From assembly GCA_905195005.1 (NCBI GenBank), contig CAJJUC010000110.1, positions 1 to 7,585 on the forward strand: 7,585 nt of DNA, given 5' to 3'. Position 1 is the first letter of the stretch. Each line of letters opens with the position of its first letter. Position numbers and translations under genes: made by a program. Below, in pieces: positions 6,194-7,585 of the stretch. This DNA comes from an uncultured Eubacteriales bacterium (GTDB lineage: Bacteria; Bacillota; Clostridia; UMGS1883). The notes beneath the pieces are model-generated. The model was not told the DNA's origin and did not search any database. It saw only the letters and a list, made by a program, of their open reading frames with translations.

Positions 6194-7585
6194 AAATGCC
6201 TGTCTCCTCCGATCGGTTCATTTTTTGAAGAGTCTTATAAATTATGTTTGCTGCTTCAGCACGCGTGCAGCCGCGCAGGGGCTCAATTCCAGTCTCCGTT
6301 CCGTTTACAATTCCTTCTCCGCAAAGCGCCCCAACAGCCTCCGATGCATAGCCGCTTATAAGACCGGCATCCGCAAACGAGGTCTTTCCCTCGCCGCTGA
6401 AAACATATCCGCTGTTTTTCATTGCACGGTAAATCATAACAATGAGATCCTGGCGGCTTACTTTTGTTCCGACGCCAAACCGATTCTCTGCAACGCCGTT
6501 TGTAATTCCGGCTTTATATGCCGCATTAACGTAAGGAGCATACCACGCTGAAATTTCAACATCGTCAAATGCGCTGTCCGCACAGGGCTTAATATCAAAT
6601 GCCTCTGTTACGATTTTCGCAAGCTGTTCCCGAAGCACCGGCGATGACGGTTGAAATTCTCCGTTTCCGATGCCGCTTAAAACTCCGTCTTTTGTAAGTT
6701 CGGATATTGCACTGTATGCCCAATGCTCGTTTGAAACATCCGAATATACAATTCCCGCCTCTGCTTTGGGCTTTGCAATCGGCGCAGGCGGTCTTTGCGT
6801 GCCGATGCTTACGCCTCCTCCGCCGCCCTTTGACGAGCCGCCGGAGGATTCCGCACCTTTTCTGTCATTAAGCAGAGCTTTAATTCTTTCATCAACAACA
6901 CTTTTTATCTGCTCCGCACTTGTAAATTTTCTTCCGCCTTCTATATTCATGCACTTCGAAACTTCATACTCGCTGAGCTTGCCGTAACCATTGTAATCCG
7001 AAAAATCAATCCCGAGCAATTCGGCATTTTCTTTCACGGCTTCATATGCGCGCTCATATGTTCCTGCATTATTAACCGATGCAACGGCGCAGAGCTGTTT
7101 TATGAAAAACGCAGGACAAGTCTTTTCGGTTTTGTAATCCGAATAATTAACAATATTTTTTCTGTTATATTTAATCAGCGCGCAAACGTCTTCTTTATTC
7201 CCAACATAATCCGGCCGTGAAAGAACCGCGTTTAATTCCAGCTCTGACGAATATTTTTCAAGCTTGCCTGCAAGCTCCGAAGAACCGCAGGTCTCGATGT
7301 CGGCAAGTGCGCAGCTCCTTTTAAAAGCTGCCTGCAGTCTGCCGATGCCGTCATAAGACCTCATATTGAAAAGGTATTTGCAAACTTCATTCTTTGATAA
7401 TTTGTATATTTCGCTTTCCGTATCGAGCGAAAGAATATCGCTGTTCTTTATTGCCTCACTGTAATCTCCGTCAATAATTTCCGCCGTTTCCGAATGATTC
7501 TTTGCCGAATTCAGCTTTCCGATGACTTCCGCGGCTATTTTCTCCGACACATAAAGCACCTTTTGATCATTCCCTGAAACTGCCT
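6183..7585 (-). CDS. S-layer homology (SLH) domain surface protein, C-terminal part (5' end outside window)
   Basis: The frame is open to the window edge. A GTG at 7559 is possible but lacks a convincing ribosome site, and the codons before it (reading AVSGNDQK) continue sensibly, so the gene is judged partial at its 5' end. Residues are counted here from that GTG. Residues 1-235 look mostly helical and contain two related stretches (about 15-82 and 158-230) sharing a Y-x-KLS-x2-EV-x-K pattern. Residues 236-269 form a Gly/Ser-rich then Pro/Ala/Lys-rich linker. Three SLH repeats follow (271-323, 331-380, 394-444) with the motif positions LREQ, SRQD and TRAE, and the protein ends 14 residues later. 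SLH triplets in known families bind pyruvylated secondary wall polysaccharide, so this protein is probably wall-anchored by its C-terminus. The function of the missing N-terminal part is unknown. The stop overlaps the next gene by 11 bases. Confidence 0.93.
   Translation of the reverse strand, partial: AVSGNDQKVLYVSEKIAAEVIGKLNSAKNHSETAEIIDGDYSEAIKNSDILSLDTESEIYKLSKNEVCKYLFNMRSYDGIGRLQAAFKRSCALADIETCGSSELAGKLEKYSSELELNAVLSRPDYVGNKEDVCALIKYNRKNIVNYSDYKTEKTCPAFFIKQLCAVASVNNAGTYERAYEAVKENAELLGIDFSDYNGYGKLSEYEVSKCMNIEGGRKFTSAEQIKSVVDERIKALLNDRKGAESSGGSSKGGGGGVSIGTQRPPAPIAKPKAEAGIVYSDVSNEHWAYSAISELTKDGVLSGIGNGEFQPSSPVLREQLAKIVTEAFDIKPCADSAFDDVEISAWYAPYVNAAYKAGITNGVAENRFGVGTKVSRQDLIVMIYRAMKNSGYVFSGEGKTSFADAGLISGYASEAVGALCGEGIVNGTETGIEPLRGCTRAEAANIIYKTLQKMNRSEETGIYEN
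6203..6210 (-). promoter_or_regulatory. Ribosome binding site of the second gene
   Basis: GGAGGAGA lies nine bases before the ATG at 6193 and inside the 3' end of the upstream coding sequence. This position and the 11-base overlap of the two genes suggest translational coupling. Confidence 0.85.
6228..6749 (-). other. Three C-terminal SLH repeats of the first gene
   Basis: Each repeat shows the SLH pattern. The first begins YSDVSNEHWAYSAI and continues with a GVLSG turn and an F-x-P-like EFQPSSP. The second has FDDV, WYAPYVNAAYKAGITNG and then SRQD. The third has SFADAG, GIVNG and a canonical TRAE. The third repeat keeps the standard binding motif best; the first has LREQ in its place. The triplet is at the extreme C-terminus, the common position for anchoring. 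Confidence 0.92.
6753..6854 (-). other. Gly/Ser then Pro/Ala/Lys linker before the SLH triplet
   Basis: The encoded stretch includes SSGGSSKGGGGG followed by RPPAPIAKPKAEAG. A low-complexity, flexible segment here separates the helical region from the wall-binding SLH repeats, as expected for a spacer holding the functional part away from the wall. Confidence 0.8.
6870..7088 (-). repeat. Helical repeat copy B in the first gene
   Basis: This is about 73 residues, with a run of probable helices, LLGIDFSDYNGYGKLSEYEV near the middle, and EQIKSVVDERIKALL at the end. It resembles the upstream stretch at 7314-7517 in order and spacing: an Asn/Ala-rich helix, a helix with an AI/AV core, an L-x-[IL]-D turn, Y-x-KLS-x2-EV-x-K, then an amphipathic helix. 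Repeats of this style occur, from my memory of the family, next to SLH domains in clostridial surface proteins. Their function is not known to me. Confidence 0.55.
7314..7517 (-). repeat. Helical repeat copy A in the first gene
   Basis: This is about 68 residues, starting at LNSAKNHSETAEI, with SEAIKNSDILSLD, then IYKLSKNEVCKYL and a final helix with IGRLQAAFKRSCAL. It pairs with the stretch at 6870-7088. The two are divergent, and the match was made by eye from the spacing of key residues. Confidence 0.5.

Noticed and set aside
6800..6850. Gly-codon run as a possible phase-variable simple repeat
   Set aside because: The codons for the Gly/Ser run vary and do not form a long perfect repeat, so slippage is not expected. 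It reads as a plain linker.
7557..7559. GTG as the true start of the first gene
   Set aside because: The frame stays open upstream to the window edge, no ribosome site is well placed, and there is no signal peptide after it although the protein has SLH repeats and must be exported.

Overview
The window is wholly coding on the minus strand. It holds part of one compact operon of four genes for exported, cell-surface proteins. In transcription order (high to low coordinates) these are: (1) the C-terminal part of a surface protein with helical repeats, a Gly/Pro linker and three C-terminal S-layer homology (SLH) repeats, running in from beyond position 7585; (2) an 868-residue exported protein with three N-terminal SLH-like repeats followed by a long beta-rich region; (3) a 631-633-residue exported protein with an N-terminal beta domain, a fibronectin type III (FN3) domain and two related beta-sandwich-like domains; (4) a paralogue of gene 3 whose 3' end runs off the window at position 1. 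The gene junctions are an 11-base overlap, a 7-base gap and an 18-base gap, each with a strong GGAGG Shine-Dalgarno. No promoter, terminator, RNA gene, CRISPR array, insertion sequence or gene-free stretch is visible.

The organism looks like an anaerobic member of Clostridia (Bacillota). The support is the strong GGAGG ribosome sites, SLH anchoring, Gram-positive style signal peptides, moderate GC, and domain types that I know mainly from gut or rumen Oscillospirales-type and related clostridia. I cannot name a genus from this sequence.

The genes probably work together at the cell surface. Genes 1 and 2 carry SLH repeats, which in known families bind secondary cell-wall polysaccharide. Genes 3 and 4 are exported beta-domain proteins of a kind often found with glycan-targeting proteins. 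Gene 3, which is complete, has no visible wall anchor. No catalytic domain was recognised in any of the four. A glycan-binding or S-layer-associated module is therefore an inference from architecture and context. The most interesting points are the tandem duplication of genes 3 and 4, the repeated WKT beta domain inside each, the opposite SLH polarity of genes 1 and 2, and the degenerate SLH repeats of gene 2.
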